This document shows positions 1-12,222 of a stretch of 64,000 nucleotides of DNA, piece after piece. Below the pieces are notes generated by a model. That model did not search any database and was not told the origin of the DNA. It saw only the letters and a program-made list of their open reading frames with translations. The stretch's first letter is position 1; every line of letters starts with the position of its first letter. The translations under genes and the position numbers were made by a program. This DNA is from Pyrenochaeta sp. MPI-SDFR-AT-0127 (taxonomy: Eukaryota > Ascomycota > Dothideomycetes > Pleosporales > Cucurbitariaceae). The DNA lies in the NCBI GenBank assembly GCA_020747015.1, contig JAGTJM010000013.1:372001-436000 (forward strand), written 5' to 3'.

Positions 1-124
1 TTGAGGATGGGATAAAGTATCGTGAAAACACCAATGAGATCTAGAAAATTAATAGCCAAGAGGCTAAAACCCCAAAATTTACCGAAGCCCAAGCCGGAGC
101 CACGTCAAGCTTTATCTGGGCACC

Positions 125-1497
125 TCACCAATCGTCAATCATATCATTCGCTTCCTCACTCTCCACATCCATAACCTTTCTTGCAGCTTCGCTCCCACTC
201 ACTGGTAACATCTCCAACCCTTGCTTCTTGAACTTTTCCGGTACCTCCTCCGGGTCCAGCAGTCCTACTTGAAACAGTACACTTGCCTGATCCCAATATA
301 TCCTTTCACACCAGACCTTTCCACCCCTAAAAGCAACGATACTAACAACTACTATCTCAACCTTCTGATTTGTGGGAGCAATACCAGGCAGGATCCAGGG
401 CATCTGACATGTGTGCTTGAATTGGATGTAGAGCTCGTCCACGATGCGATCTACGCCTATGGTGCGTGATATAAGGCGCATGTGTAGCGAAGGAGGGGCG
501 GCGCGGAGGAAGTAATCTTTGTAGAATCGGCGTAGTTCTGCGGCGCCGTGTCCGCCGGTCATTGTGGGGGTGAAGTTTACAAATGGTGTAGGTCCTTCTG
601 GGACATAAGTTTCGAGGAGCTTCTCAATATTTTTGCCTCGGTATTTTTCTGTTGCAGCGTCAGCAATTATTGCTTGTATGGAGTATAGGGGATTTGTTGT
701 TCTGCTTACGCTCTTCGTTCTCATCCCACACGCGCTCCAGATCGACTTCAGCGCCAAAGCCTCTCCGGACCATACTTAAACTTCTACTCCACGCAATTGC
801 GTCTGCGACCGCATCATACTCATCCAGATCATGTTCCGCAAAGCCCGGATCTACACCCTCGTATGTGAAGACTGGGTACACGATCTTGTCTTGTAGTCTG
901 CCCGCACCGATCCCCGGTGTAACGCGCTTCTGTACCGTTCTCCGCTTGCCTTGTATCCCGAGGACTTCTGGCCTCCGTGTAACGCCTACGGTGCCTTCAT
1001 TTCCGCTCGTGCCTTCAGCGAGGTGCACGAGCACGCGAAAAGAAGATGTGAAGCGGTGACGGGTATCAGGTATCGACGTGGGATAGTATGCGATGAGAGA
1101 GCATAGCTTTGAGGTCGAGGTTTTGGGCTCTGAGTAGACATCTAGACAGATGGCTGCTGCATCACCAAATGCTATGAGAATTTTTAGCACATATTGGTAG
1201 GGCGGTCGCAACAAAGGGTGGAAAGGAAATAAAATGCACCGTAGAAGAAAAAGGCCGTATACCTACGACAGCGTATCGCTCGCCAATGCCCATTTTGTCA
1301 CCCAGGTGGTGAAGCGTTTGCACATATTGCTTTCCGCCTTTGCCCATTGGTATGTACTCCACAATGAAGCCCTCATCTCGCCATGCCGTCATAGTCTCCA
1401 TGTCGAACTCATCGTCTTCAGATGTGATATATAACACAGGTGTGCTATGCTTGAAAGAAAGCCAGCCATTACGGTCGGCAAGGTACTGTAATGCCAT
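125..1497 (-). CDS. Dienelactone hydrolase-like / SnoaL-like fusion protein
   Basis: Three exons on the minus strand: 1497-1263, 1171-710 and 648-125. The introns are 91 and 61 nt and both are GT-AG; joined, they give 406 aa. Residues 1 to about 230 resemble the alpha/beta-hydrolase fold of carboxymethylenebutenolidases (HSTPVLYITSEDDEFD, then LIAYYPTSIPDTRHRF and GFAEHDLDEYD). Residues from about 232 onward are an NTF2/SnoaL-like domain (FTPTMTGGHG, LISRTIGVDRIVDELY, IYWDQASVLFQVGLLDPEEV). The start was placed at the ATG before ALQYLADR because that is where the family similarity begins. The usual nucleophile elbow appears replaced by an FGDAAAI segment without Cys or Ser, so hydrolase activity is doubtful. 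The family is common in ascomycetes and its substrate is unknown. It is transcribed away from LEU2. Confidence 0.82.
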
Positions 1498-3374
1498 ATT
1501 GCAGGTTAAAGTCGCGATCACGCGCAGGCCCACTACTCACAAGCGCGTGTTACTCGAGCGCCGTGTCGCATTCGTGCGATGTCGATCGTTGCTTCCGCGG
1601 ATGGTGTGGGAAGGATAGTTGGGGAGGTCGAGAGAGCAGTGGGTCACCAAAGGCGGGCGGCCACATCATTACCTTACCATAGCGGCGCATAGTCGGTGTG
1701 GGCTCACAGCAGCTGAATCCTGCTAGGAACTGGTTACCTGAGGGGCGCCAGTGGAGTCGTCCCGCCGTCCTCCAAACCAGAATGACGTAACTTATGCAAG
1801 CCTCCTTTGGGTTTAGCCGAAATCCTACCTGGCACAACTATCAGCTCCATCAACACATCACCAACGGGTACAATGATTGTGATATATAACATTTTTACAT
1901 TGTGGCAGATTCTTATATCTCAAAATGGAAATAAAAAATTGGACGCTTCGTGTACTTCGCTGCAACTGGGAATAAAAGTCGCACCTAACAATGCTTTTCG
2001 TCAGACGTTCTCTGGCTCCAATGCCGTTTTCCCAACTACGCGAACCCGGAATTTGCAATTACAGAATGACCGTGAATATTTCACGCACATAGGAAGCAAT
2101 CTAGCAGCTATAGATGATGTTATAATCGACGCCATAGGAGGCATGCAATGGCCCATAGTGAGAGCCGATCGCTGAAAAGGAACGCCCTCTTTGAAATACA
2201 CTTCATAGTGTTTCTGCAAAGTGCAGAAAGCCTGTCAGATGTTTGGGAAGTTGCTAGCTTCATAAGATCTATGCAAATTGCCCATCACAGCTCCATGCCT
2301 CTGGTCATCTGAACATCTTTCTCTACCGCAACACTCCCCTCAATCATATTACTTCTCCTTCACTCGATCTCTTTGAAGCTGCTAATCACTCTGGCTATGT
2401 ACCTTCGTTACTTATTTATGTATCCCTTGAAGTTCGTTGCATAGTAGGTTGAAGGATGACAACTTCTCACTAGGCTCCAGACAATAATAAATGTTACTGT
2501 CACATTGACTACCACTGCGTGTATTTGACAACAAACTCAGCGATTAAAGCACAGAGGAGGGCTATCGGTAGCCTTGACCTCAGCCAGTGTACTTGTGATT
2601 CGCGTAGTAGTAGAAGTAGCCAGTCTGCTTCCACTCTGGGCCGCTGGCAGCTCGGTGAGCCAGGATAAGGCATCGAAAACTGCTCTGGCCTCTTCCTCAT
2701 TGCGATACATGTGGAACATAGTTGCATGATAAGGTAGGGTAAGATATGAGAGTCCATGATGCAGTATAGGAAATCGTTTTTCGTCAAGAGAATCCAAGCC
2801 TTCGTCTAAGAGGGGAAGCAATCTTATTTCGAGCCATTCTTATAGTGGACCTGCTTGCGTAATAATGGAAATGTGCTACTTGCTCTGATGTGAAGAACTG
2901 AGGAGACTATTTTGATATCCTCTAGATGAACATGTATCATAGAGCAGACGGTCAGTAACACGTCGTATCCTCCCTCTCTTAGCAGATCGAAATGGTGGGA
3001 ATCCCATCAGCACCATAACCTCATTCCGAATTACGGAAAGGACAATTCGCGGTCCAACACAGGATGAAAACTTCGTGAATGACATCATGTTCGGCAGCGG
3101 TAACGAAACCTTCAAAGCGGGGTTTGTCTGTAGCAACATGGATCTGTGTATTTACATGGGACGTCGGGCGAAACATGTTTTGGCAAAACCTAAAAGGTAT
3201 GGAGCAAAGAGCCGAAGAGAGTGATGGCGGCCGTGCTCGGCGTAGAAGGTCCGAAGTCGGCGGGATGTTGGATTTGCGGCTTGTGGCGGGGTTCCGTGGG
3301 GTAGCTTTTCGAGTAAGAAACTTGAAACGGACAGCACTTTGTTCTCAAGACTTAACTTGTTATTCACTGCAAAC
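1498..3374. other. Intergenic region, no supported gene
   Basis: About 1.9 kb with only short unconnected open frames. The most coding-like is on the minus strand at 2537-2821, with a stretch reading RNEEEARAVFDALSWL. It has no recognisable domain and no convincing splice partner, so it is not called. The right end is the LEU2 promoter. Confidence 0.5.
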
Positions 3375-4774
3375 ATGCCTTCACACAATATTGTAGTTCT
3401 TGCCGGTAAGTGGTCCTGTGTTCAAACCTTTATTTAGTTGACTAACACGAACTTAGGTGATGGCGTGGGCCCTGAGGTAACAACCGCCATTGCTCGACCA
3501 CAACACAGAAGCTAATACATATTATTAAGGTCGTTGCAGAAGCAGTCAAGGTATGGCAGACAGAATTGAACGCATGGCCATCCACTGACAGTCTCTAGAT
3601 TCTGAAGGTTGTCGAGAAGCACACAGATAATTCCTTCAACTTCCAAGAGCACCTGTTCGGAGGTGTATGTAGCCCCGATACCCTTCCGACATAGTTCTGA
3701 CACTCTCAAGTGCTCAATTGATGCGCACAACAACCCTCTGACGGACGAAGCTCTTGCTGCAGCTAAAGGAGCGGATGCTATCATCCTTGGCGCAGTTGGT
3801 GGCCCGGTATGGTCGCTTCCACACTTGATCACGTCGCCAACATGCTGACACTAAGAAATAGAAATGGGGAACTGGAAAGGTGCGTCCTGAACAGGGTATC
3901 CTAAAGCTCCGCAAAGAACTCGGCACCTTTGGAAACCTACGACCCTGCTTCTTCGCCTCCGACTCTCTCGTCGACTCATCACCTCTCAAAGCCGACCTCG
4001 TCCGTGGTGTCAACTTCAATATCATTCGCGAACTCACTGGAGGCATATACTTTGGCGAGAGGAAAGAGGATGAAGGTGATGGCAAGGCCATGGACACGGA
4101 GCCATACAGCGTCGAAGAAATTGAGCGTGTGGTAAGATTAGCAGGCAGCCTGGCATCCGTTGAGGATCCTCCTGTTCCAGTCTGGAGCTTGGACAAGGCG
4201 AATGTTCTTGCAACATCACGGTTATGGCGGAAAACGTTCGAGCGCATCATGAAGGATGAATACCCGCATCTCAAATCTGGTACCCATCTCATCGATTCCG
4301 CAGCTATGCTTATGATCAAGAATCCGAGATCATTGAACGGCGTTGTTGTGACCAGCAACTTGTTTGGCGATATTATCAGCGACGAAGCGAGTGTGATCCC
4401 AGGCAGTCTCGGCCTATTGCCCAGTGCCAGCTTAGGTGGCATCCCTGACGGCAAGACGAAGCTCAATGGTATCTACGAGCCTATTCACGGTACGTATCAA
4501 CAGGACAATTGGGTGCCGCATCTGCTTATCGTGTCCAGGATCTGCGCCAGATATCGCCGGCCAGGGAATCGTCAACCCAGTCGCAACTGTGCTGTCAATC
4601 AGCATGATGTTCAAGTACTCATTATGCCTGCCAGAGCTCGCGTTGAAGATTGATGAAGCTACAAGGATCACCATTGACAAGGGTGTCCGAACAAAAGACA
4701 TCGGTGGCTCGTCAACTACCAGCCAGGTCGGTGATGCGATAGCTGCGGAGCTTGAAAATCTTCTCAAGAATTAG
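3375..4774 (+). CDS. LEU2: 3-isopropylmalate dehydrogenase
   Basis: This enzyme oxidatively decarboxylates (2R,3S)-3-isopropylmalate with NAD in the third step of leucine biosynthesis. There are seven exons: 3375-3405, 3457-3476, 3530-3550, 3599-3664, 3711-3806, 3862-4489 and 4539-4774. All introns are GT-AG and the product is 365 aa, the normal family length. Visible hallmarks are the N-terminal VVLAGDGVGPEV, the GAVGGPKWG turn, RPEQGILKLRKEL, the catalytic region SAAMLMIKNP, NLFGDIISDEAS, and the NAD-binding EPIHGSAPDIAGQG. The four 5' introns are closely spaced and leave exons of 20-96 nt. The start is the only ATG that gives the conserved strand. Family assignment is secure. Fungi often carry two paralogs, so this may not be the only copy. 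Confidence 0.96.
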
Positions 4775-5755
4775 GATCGAATCAAGGAAGTCTCTTCGAA
4801 AATAGCAGCTGCAACGATCGAGGCAAGCGTCAAAAGTGTGGCGTTAGGTAACTAGTCGTATTTAATCTCGTCAAGTCCTTGGCGTTCCATTGAACGATTG
4901 AGCGAGACGCCGAAGAATGTGATCTGTTGCACTCAATGCTCTGCCGTTGATTGCTTGCATTTCTATCGTCTCAATTTCGCTTATCTGTACCTTTCATCTT
5001 GAATTTCCGATGAACACAATCCATCGCTCACAAGCAGCAAATGCGACGCGTTTGATTGCGAGGCTGCGAAAGCATGCTTTCAACCTCGCAGCCAGGAACG
5101 TAAGTCGAGAAATAGTGGTTAACCGTATCACCACAATGCTTTAAGTCGGCTCGTATCATCGGTCATGCCGGAGTAGACATCAGCATGGTATCCGCGCAAT
5201 TGCCCTTCTTTCGCGATGGCGCAGCGCAGTCGCTGGTAGGCTACCAAACAGCTGAATGTTCAGCTCGCCGCCACTCCGCCGTAAAGGCTGCACCTGCCCC
5301 TTACGGCCAACTTTGGGCAAGCAAAGTTGAATCTACTTCTGAAAATCGACTATGTAACCAATCCGACCGTCGCGCTTTAATTTGACGTATGGTAATGCAC
5401 GCTGGGCAGATTGAACTCACCGCTGGACTCAAAGAACAGCCCCGCAGAACCAAGCCTCTTGGATTGTACATGCTAAAACAAGGATAGGAATGAAGCTACA
5501 ATGTTTTGTAACCGTTGTATATGGCGTTTTATGGTGTGAGTTAGATACTCGCTGGTGTAGCGGTCAGGCGATTGACCTCGGCCTGTGAGATGGGGTTTGT
5601 ATAAAGTGAGGTGAAGGCATTCACGAGGTAGGAAACTCGTAGAAAGTCACTGAAGTTCACACGAACAAAATCTCAGTTACATCCTCAAAGTACTCGTCTA
5701 GTCATTCACTCAAGCTATCGTTATAATAAGAACACGCCTCACATTCATTGGTACG
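4775..5755. other. Intergenic region, nothing recognised
   Basis: This is the LEU2 3' flank and the upstream region of the hemerythrin-like gene. Frames are short, and no RNA gene or repeat was recognised. A tRNA A-box-like string near 5553 has no matching B box. Confidence 0.5.
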
Positions 5756-6675
5756 ATGTCTACAACCACAGCGACACAGACCGTGACTGCTCCCACAACA
5801 GTGAACATTATATCAGAAAAAGAGGACATCAACATGTCCAAACGTGGGTCAACCTCGCAAAAGTACTCTTGGGAAAACGGCCCAATGTCTCTTATCCCAA
5901 CACCTGCCTCTGAGACCGGACATACGGACCAGTACGCAACTCTCAAGACACATTGAAGCCCCTACTAATAATCCTCCTAAGATTTACGTCCTCGGCATCA
6001 GAAATGGCCCTTGTACATAATTGCATCATCCGTGCCCTGAACTCAATATACATTCAAGCACCACACGTCCCAAGCACCGAGTATGTGAACTTCGTACCGT
6101 ACTGTCTCGCCACCTACCAAGGCCTGACAGCCCACCATGACGGGGAAGAAGAATTCCTTTTCAAAGAGCTAGAGAAGATGACTGGCGAGGAAGGCATAAT
6201 GGAAGCAAACGTACAAGGACACAGGGATTTCGACACAATATTTGAAGAGTGGGGCCACTGGCTGGAAAGCTGTGCGGCAAAGAGCGACAACTTTTCTCCA
6301 GACAAATGTCGCAGTATGATGGATGGCTTCATGCCACCACTGTCTGCGCACTTGGCTGCTGAAATACCGACTCTCATGGCTCTTTCGCGGTTCGGCGATA
6401 AAGTTGACCTCCAAGGCCTGATGAAGAAGGAAGGCGAGATTGCAATGGGCGGCATGTCGAAAACGACGCAGCTCCCGCTCTTCCTTCTCAATCATGACAC
6501 GACATTCGAGTCTGGAATCCATACGTTCCCGCCCGTACCTGCGCCGGTGCGTTTCCTGCTGCGCAGCGTGTTTGGCAGATGGCAAAGTCAATGGTGGCAG
6601 TTTTCAACTTGTGGATTTGATGGGTTGCCCAGAGAGCTCAAGTTTCTCGAGTCGCAGGTAACACCAGCAAAGTAA
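5756..6675 (+). CDS. Hemerythrin-like (HHE cation-binding) domain protein
   Basis: Two exons, 5756-5931 and 5982-6675, encode 289 aa. The 50-nt intron is GT-AG with a clear CTACTAAT branch point. The first ~55 residues are a low-complexity Thr/Ser segment. From about residue 60 to 200 the protein fits a four-helix hemerythrin-like fold, with the expected metal-ligand pattern: a His in EMALVHN, HHDGEEEFLFKELE, GHRDFD, and a His/Glu pair in HLAAEIPTL. The C terminus has a Trp-rich segment (WQSQWWQF), as in many fungal members. Such proteins are thought to bind non-haem iron and oxygen or nitrosative ligands. The function of fungal paralogs is unknown. No signal peptide is seen, so it is probably cytosolic. 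Both flanks are non-coding. Confidence 0.85.
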
Positions 6676-9600
6676 TGTTGGGAACGTGTTGAGGAAGTAA
6701 AATGAAAGTAATTTGATGATCTTTAGGTATGAGGAGCATATAAGGGATACCTGGATTTAAACATTGCGGGATGGAGTTCATCATGGTGTTTAAACTGAAT
6801 AGACATAGCTAATATCTCAAAGTTTAAAATAACAGCACAGAAGAATGAGACGAACATTCTCTATACATATACCTTATCAGATTGCAACTTTCCATGTCTT
6901 CATATTCAGAACAATTAATGGTCGCTTGTTGCGCCAGACCTGACCGAACTATTACTCCACATTGTTCATCTTGGCAGCAGCTGCGCGTGCCTGTACTAGT
7001 TCTATCTCTAAAGTAATCGAGTCTCTTTCATGGAACTACGGGTTTCTTTCACGGATCAAATTCAAGTCAATGCCCTACAATTAGTTCTTGAAATAGCCGC
7101 GACCTTGACTTTCGAGTGAGCAATTGATGTCTAACGTCAGCTACACGATGTACGCTTATAATTATGAAAAGCCTAGATAAGGATAGTTTCAGGACATCGG
7201 TGCTGTGCTAGACTCGGCGCGGGAGACGTTGCGGACATAACAAACGAAAATTAAAGAGGGGACTCAAGACGCTCGCAGCAAAGGCTGGATTTAGCCTGAT
7301 GCTTAGTCCGGTTTACGTATACATCCTTGGCAGCATGATGACTTGTAGATCTTTTTACTTTGCGTCCCTCATGTAGATAGCACAAGAGACATGTAAAAGC
7401 AAAAAAAGAAAATTCCGCTTCTGTGGTAGGAGGATAAAAGTGAATTTTGAACAACTGCAGTAGGCTCTTTTTTTCCAAAGTAGGACGCATTAGCTCGGTA
7501 TAGCAACATCATAAAGTTGAAACCTACAATGCATACTGCAACGCAAAGTAGCTACACGTTCTAGGACTTCGGTTGCCTGTTTCCATATTGTCCGGCATGC
7601 AACTCTGGAAGCGAATTCCCCACGATCCAGGTTTATTATGCTCGCCTATCATTAGATGAGTATGCAGCTTGCGTCAGAAAGTCTTCTGGTCATTCATGTC
7701 AGACCCGCACACTTAGCCTCAACAATGAGGCGGAGGAATTATCAAAGCTGTCCATGATGTGGCAAAACTGTCAATGTCGTTCCGTAATGGTGAGGGTGTT
7801 AAGCGCTGAGTTCTGATGGTCGTAATAGGCGAGCATTTGAAGATCCATGTCCATTCCTTCGTCGGTCCGCGGTCCAATTCTCCGATGCTCAAGATGACTG
7901 GGGTGTCGTGACTGTAGCATCCTGAAGACATGTACTTCAAATTGCTGTGCAGCCGGTAATGGTGTCGAAGGTATGTCACTGGTCTGCAAAGGCGTCAAGG
8001 GCGGCACACAAACATCCTTCAAATGAAAAAGACACCTGTCAAACAAATGGTGTTGAAACATGAGAAACTGCCGAATCACGCGAAGGAGCATCATCTAGGG
8101 TGCCCATGGCTGTCACTAAATTCCGGCGGGCCGCGATTGGTACCCGTGCAGATAAGATATCCCAATCGATAGAGCAGGTGTTGGTTGTGGTGAAACAGTC
8201 GGGCGACTGATTCGACTAGGGTGAATTTAGCTGTGTGACGAAGCGCTTGATTGTAAGTCCAATTTGAGCTCTGAGTGTGATGGCTGGCTGGCTGGAATTG
8301 GAAAGGGGTGGGCTCTATGAGATTGAGTTTTGGTGGAAACCTGTGGCGAAATTTGGCCAACTGGGGTTCTGACTTTGGTGGTGATGCCTCACGACATTGG
8401 ACGAATGCAAGTCAAACAGGTAATGAGTGCCGTACTTCCAAACCACCAACGGCGATTTTAATTTGCCCTACATCATGATGCTTGGTGCATCCTTAGTTGT
8501 TTCCAGGTTCAAAGATTGTGGTGTTTCCCAAAACGGTCATGGAGGAGACCCGGTAACAGCCAAGCAGGCGATGTCCTCAGGATCAACGTCCTAGAACGCC
8601 TCCGCGGCTTTACCGGTGGGTTATTTCATGATTCTAAAAAGCCTTTTTCGTGTTCTGCTACATTTGGTAATGATGTGAGAAGCCTGTGGGGGAGGAAGAA
8701 TTTCACGCCTGAATGCCGCCTTGGGTGCCGCCTCCAGAACCCACATAGACGGCACTAGGCATGGTCGAAGGCGGCTGTCTGGAAAAGGGACACAACGTAG
8801 CCCCTGCAGCCTGTACTTGTAAACACAAAAGGATTACACCCGGCGGTCGGGTGGGGTCACTGCATATGTAATGCTGTAGCCAGGTTAAACATGCCCAGAA
8901 GGTCGCATGTGTCGACATGCTGCTGAGATGGTGGCCGCGTGGCCTATTCGAAGGATATGCTGTGCGGGCCTTGATCCAAAGAAGCAGGACGTACGAAGAG
9001 TGCCACTGAAGCGCCGAGAACCGAGAGCCGAGAACCCAATCCGTCTAGGGGTGCGGATGTGGGATGACCATTGCAGCCCGAAACCTCTGGAAGAACAAAT
9101 GTGGAGTCGAGATCCAGGGATAGCGTGAGATGCAAGGTCACGGAGTTCAGGAGCAACTTTTGGAAGGAGGGGGAGGGGGATCAAGGCACGTGGTGGGGAT
9201 AGGCGATCCGGCCTTATCGATAATGGTCGCAATCACCACCACCACCACGGCGCCGCCTTCCCGATGCACCTCCTTGACATGGCCGCAGACTCGACCCAGA
9301 GCCGCGATTCAACAGTCAGTGTGAACAGAGATGCGCGCGAAAAATCCCAACGATGAAACTGGCCCTCTTGCTGTCCTGGGTTGACACTTTTGAAATGAAC
9401 AAGAGACAGGCAAACCTTTCGTTTACAATTGTCCTCATTGTCACTCTTGGCAGGAACAAGCGCTGCCGCTATGCCCAAGAGGGAACAACTTGAAACACCA
9501 CTTGAGGCTCGCCAGCCAGAAACACTGAGGATGCCACCGCGATCCCGGACGAAGCACCCACAAGTCCGCTCGAATCGCCACAGGGTCCCGCGTCTCGCTG

Positions 9601-10181
9601 TTTCAAAACAGTGCGGTCAAGTCCGTGCCTGCAAATACCCAAGCTGGTCTCGCTCACATTGGACCGCGCATGTAGCCAGGGGCCCTCCATTCGGATCCAC
9701 TTCCTTCAACTTCTGGACTAATATGCTGGTCGCACAACGGCTTGCAGCCGCTGACTCTGTGAGCGTAATGATGCAGAAACACAGATGCGCCCGCCGGCCG
9801 TCTTGGTCCTGCCGACAGGAGTCGACTTAAAGGCTGAATGCCACCCACTATGGAAGAGGGCACCACTTTCCGTGACACACATTCCCTCGTGACAAGCAAG
9901 CCTTCGTCGACGTTCCTTCTACATTCATTCTTTTGTGTTCGAAAGCGCCGGGTCGTTTCTCTTCTTTAAGCTCCCTTGTTACTTGCTTCTCACTCACCCG
10001 CTATCTTCATCCTCCTCTTTGGCTGTGCCGTTGAGACAAGCAAAACATTGTGAACTTGTCACATCTTTGACCATCCTTGGCCTTTCCAACACTTATCTTC
10101 TTTTCCATTTCTTGACTTGATACCCAGAACACATTCGTTCATAACGATCACACTCCTTACGATCCTTCGATCAACCACACA
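6676..10181. other. 3.5-kb intergenic region, no supported gene
   Basis: The left half (to about 8.5 kb) is AT-richer and holds only short frames in all directions. The right half is GC-richer and contains overlapping short frames on both strands (8885-9232 minus and 9429-9830 plus are the longest) with no recognisable domain. The last 250 bp before the LPMO gene are pyrimidine-rich, as expected for a fungal core promoter and 5' leader. Confidence 0.5.
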
Positions 10182-11384
10182 ATGTTTACCAACGTACTTT
10201 CTCTGTTCGCCCTGGCTGGCGTTGCTCAATCCCATATGAGCATGTACTACCCACCACCACTTGGTGCAGCTCCATCTATCAACAAGCAGTCGACTGAGTT
10301 GGACTCTGAATTCAACTACCCACTCGGCTGTTGCGGTGCTGAGGGCCCTACTCAGCCGTCTCCTGGCCTCTGCCGTGGCCATCTTGACAAATTCGACACT
10401 GAGACAGCATCCGTCACCTGGGAAGCTGGCCAAGATGCTCACTTCCAGCTTACCGACTACTCATATGACCCTGGTGCGCCTGGCTCTACCCACGCTGGAG
10501 GTTCCTGCCAGGTTGGCTTCTCAATCGACAAGGGTGCTACATGGAAAGTTGCTGCTTCCTACCACGGCGCTTGCCCTCATCCCTCTGAGGACGGATCACC
10601 CGAAGCTCAGACCTTCGACTTCAAGGTTCCCACCGGCATGCCTGAGGGTGATGCCCTGTTCGCCTGGGTTTGGCTCAACCGCGAGCATGAGGCTTTCATG
10701 AACTGTGCAAAGGTCAAGATTGGTGCTGGCTCTGGTAACAGCACTACACCTTCGCAGCCTAGCCAGCCTGCTCAATCAGGCACTGCACCGAAGCCATCCA
10801 GTCAGCCAACCACACAGCCTGAGCAGCCAGATGATGACGAGGAGCCTGCGGCACCAGTTCCCACTTCTCGTGCTGGTGGTCGCCGCCCACGGCCCACTTC
10901 TACTACCACTACCACCGTCGTCACCACCCAAGTTCGATCACGACCATCCAGGACCCCATCCCCCGATTCTGACAATGACGAAAGCAGTTGGTCTTGGCCT
11001 GGTCGTCCTCATCCCGAAGTCAAGCAAGGCTCAAGGCGCTACCAAGTTGATGGCTCCAGGTGCGAGTGCCGCCGTGATGAGCTTACCCTCGCCGCACGCT
11101 GCTCCTGCGAGGGCTCCGAGGAAAAGCGTGGAGCTATCGAACGCAAAGCTCTTCGTTTGCACCGTCGCACTTTCTACAAGCGCGTCGATGCTTGCAACTG
11201 GGATTCTGCCCCTGCCATGGAGGTTTCTTACTACACTGAAGATGCAAAGTGCGCTCCGAACGCAAAGATCAACCAACCTTCCAGTGACGACTTTGAGCTC
11301 AAGTGGGACGTGTCTTGCGGTGCTGTTGAAGGCGGCAGCGAGTATAACTTGAAGACCATGACATGCAACATGTACGGAGCATAG
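10182..11384 (+). CDS. Secreted AA11-like lytic polysaccharide monooxygenase with C-terminal extension
   Basis: A single exon of 400 aa. A signal peptide (residues 1-17, ending VAQS) would be cleaved before His18, leaving the N-terminal histidine that LPMOs need for the copper histidine brace. The second brace histidine is probably His104 in GSTHAGGSCQ, and the axial position is near Phe140 in DALFAWVW. The catalytic domain (about 18-192) has the AA11 pattern: GATWKV, FDFKVP and MNCAKVKI with paired cysteines. It is followed by a Ser/Thr/Pro/Gln-rich linker (193-270) and a basic, Cys-containing tail (about 285-400). AA11 enzymes oxidatively cleave chitin, and that activity is inferred here. 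The long tail is larger than the minimal family architecture. It could instead belong to a related uncharacterised LPMO-like clade. Confidence 0.85.
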   Translation: MFTNVLSLFALAGVAQSHMSMYYPPPLGAAPSINKQSTELDSEFNYPLGCCGAEGPTQPSPGLCRGHLDKFDTETASVTWEAGQDAHFQLTDYSYDPGAPGSTHAGGSCQVGFSIDKGATWKVAASYHGACPHPSEDGSPEAQTFDFKVPTGMPEGDALFAWVWLNREHEAFMNCAKVKIGAGSGNSTTPSQPSQPAQSGTAPKPSSQPTTQPEQPDDDEEPAAPVPTSRAGGRRPRPTSTTTTTVVTTQVRSRPSRTPSPDSDNDESSWSWPGRPHPEVKQGSRRYQVDGSRCECRRDELTLAARCSCEGSEEKRGAIERKALRLHRRTFYKRVDACNWDSAPAMEVSYYTEDAKCAPNAKINQPSSDDFELKWDVSCGAVEGGSEYNLKTMTCNMYGA

Positions 11385-11938
11385 ATTGCGCCGTTAACTT
11401 GCAGGAGATCTTACGTTCTTGTTACATACCTCTTTATCTTCTATTCTCTCGTTCAAGTTATGTTTATGGACGCTGGTCCTCTTCTTCTTTTCTATATAAG
11501 GTCAAGTGGTTGCACGACGCGCCCTAGTACCCATCCTCTTAGCTTCGGTTACACTTGAAGTAACACGGACACTGCATATGCCTTACGGCTTGGCTTGGCT
11601 TTCTGTCACAGCATTTTTTGAGTGGGGATGGCTTGTGGTTTCTTACCGTTCACGTCGCTCGTGCATATATCATCTTACGAAAACGGTTGGGTTGGGAACA
11701 AGGAAAACGGAAATGGTGTACAAATGGCTCGGGGGGATGACATATCAATAGACATTTGGCACTCGCTATCACAAATATCACATTATGGAATACAATTGCT
11801 TGCACACAAACTTTGGTGAATCGTTCGTGTCATCTGGCCCCACCCGACCAGTCTGTACTCCCTTTGGGTCTAAATTGGTACAAAGGCATGTGGCTTAGTC
11901 TCAACTCAGTAGCGATCTCAAGTCGCGACCAAATTTCT
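11385..11938. other. Intergenic region between convergent genes
   Basis: This is the 3' flank of the LPMO gene and the 3' flank of the CON-10-like gene, which converge here. No other gene or RNA was recognised. Confidence 0.5.
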
Positions 11939-12222
11939 TTACGATGCCTGTCCACCTTTCCTTCCGGCCTCCTTGGCCTTCTCGCTCCCCTTCTCAAAGC
12001 TACCAGACGAGGCCTGGCCACCCTGGGAAGCGATATCGCGCTGTCAATAGTATAAGCTGTAAGTCAAAAGTGGTGGTCGCAAGAGTGAAAATGTACCTGC
12101 TTGTCGGCATCCATGGACGCGAAACCACCGCTGTGCGAGTTCTCGCCGCCTTTCTTAGCAGCAGCCTGGACCTCCTCCTTGGAGCGGTTGGCGAAGTTTC
12201 CGGGATTGTCGTTGCCAGACAT
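11939..12222 (-). CDS. CON-10-like KGG-motif stress/conidiation protein
   Basis: Two exons, 12222-12097 and 12040-11939, encode 75 aa. The 56-nt intron is GT-AG. The sequence carries the tandem small hydrophilic repeat of this family: AAKKGGENSHSGGFASMD, then IASQGGQASSGSFEKGSEKA and EAGRKGGQAS. These intrinsically disordered proteins resemble the Neurospora CON-10 conidiation protein and bacterial general-stress KGG proteins. They accumulate during sporulation or desiccation, but their molecular role is not established. The start is the ATG before SGNDNPGNFANRS. An in-frame upstream ATG exists but precedes a segment unlike the family. The gene is easily missed because the single-frame reading stops after the first exon. 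Confidence 0.92.

Noticed and set aside
3714..4466. 250-codon minus-strand frame
   Set aside because: Antisense to the LEU2 exons, follows their codon periodicity, and has no domain.
5551..5640. tRNA-like A box (GGTGTAGCGGTCAGG)
   Set aside because: No B box at the right distance and no acceptor-stem pairing.
10261..11352. Two long frames (146 and 215 codons) overlapping the LPMO gene
   Set aside because: They are shadow frames of the LPMO coding sequence; composition reflects its codon bias.
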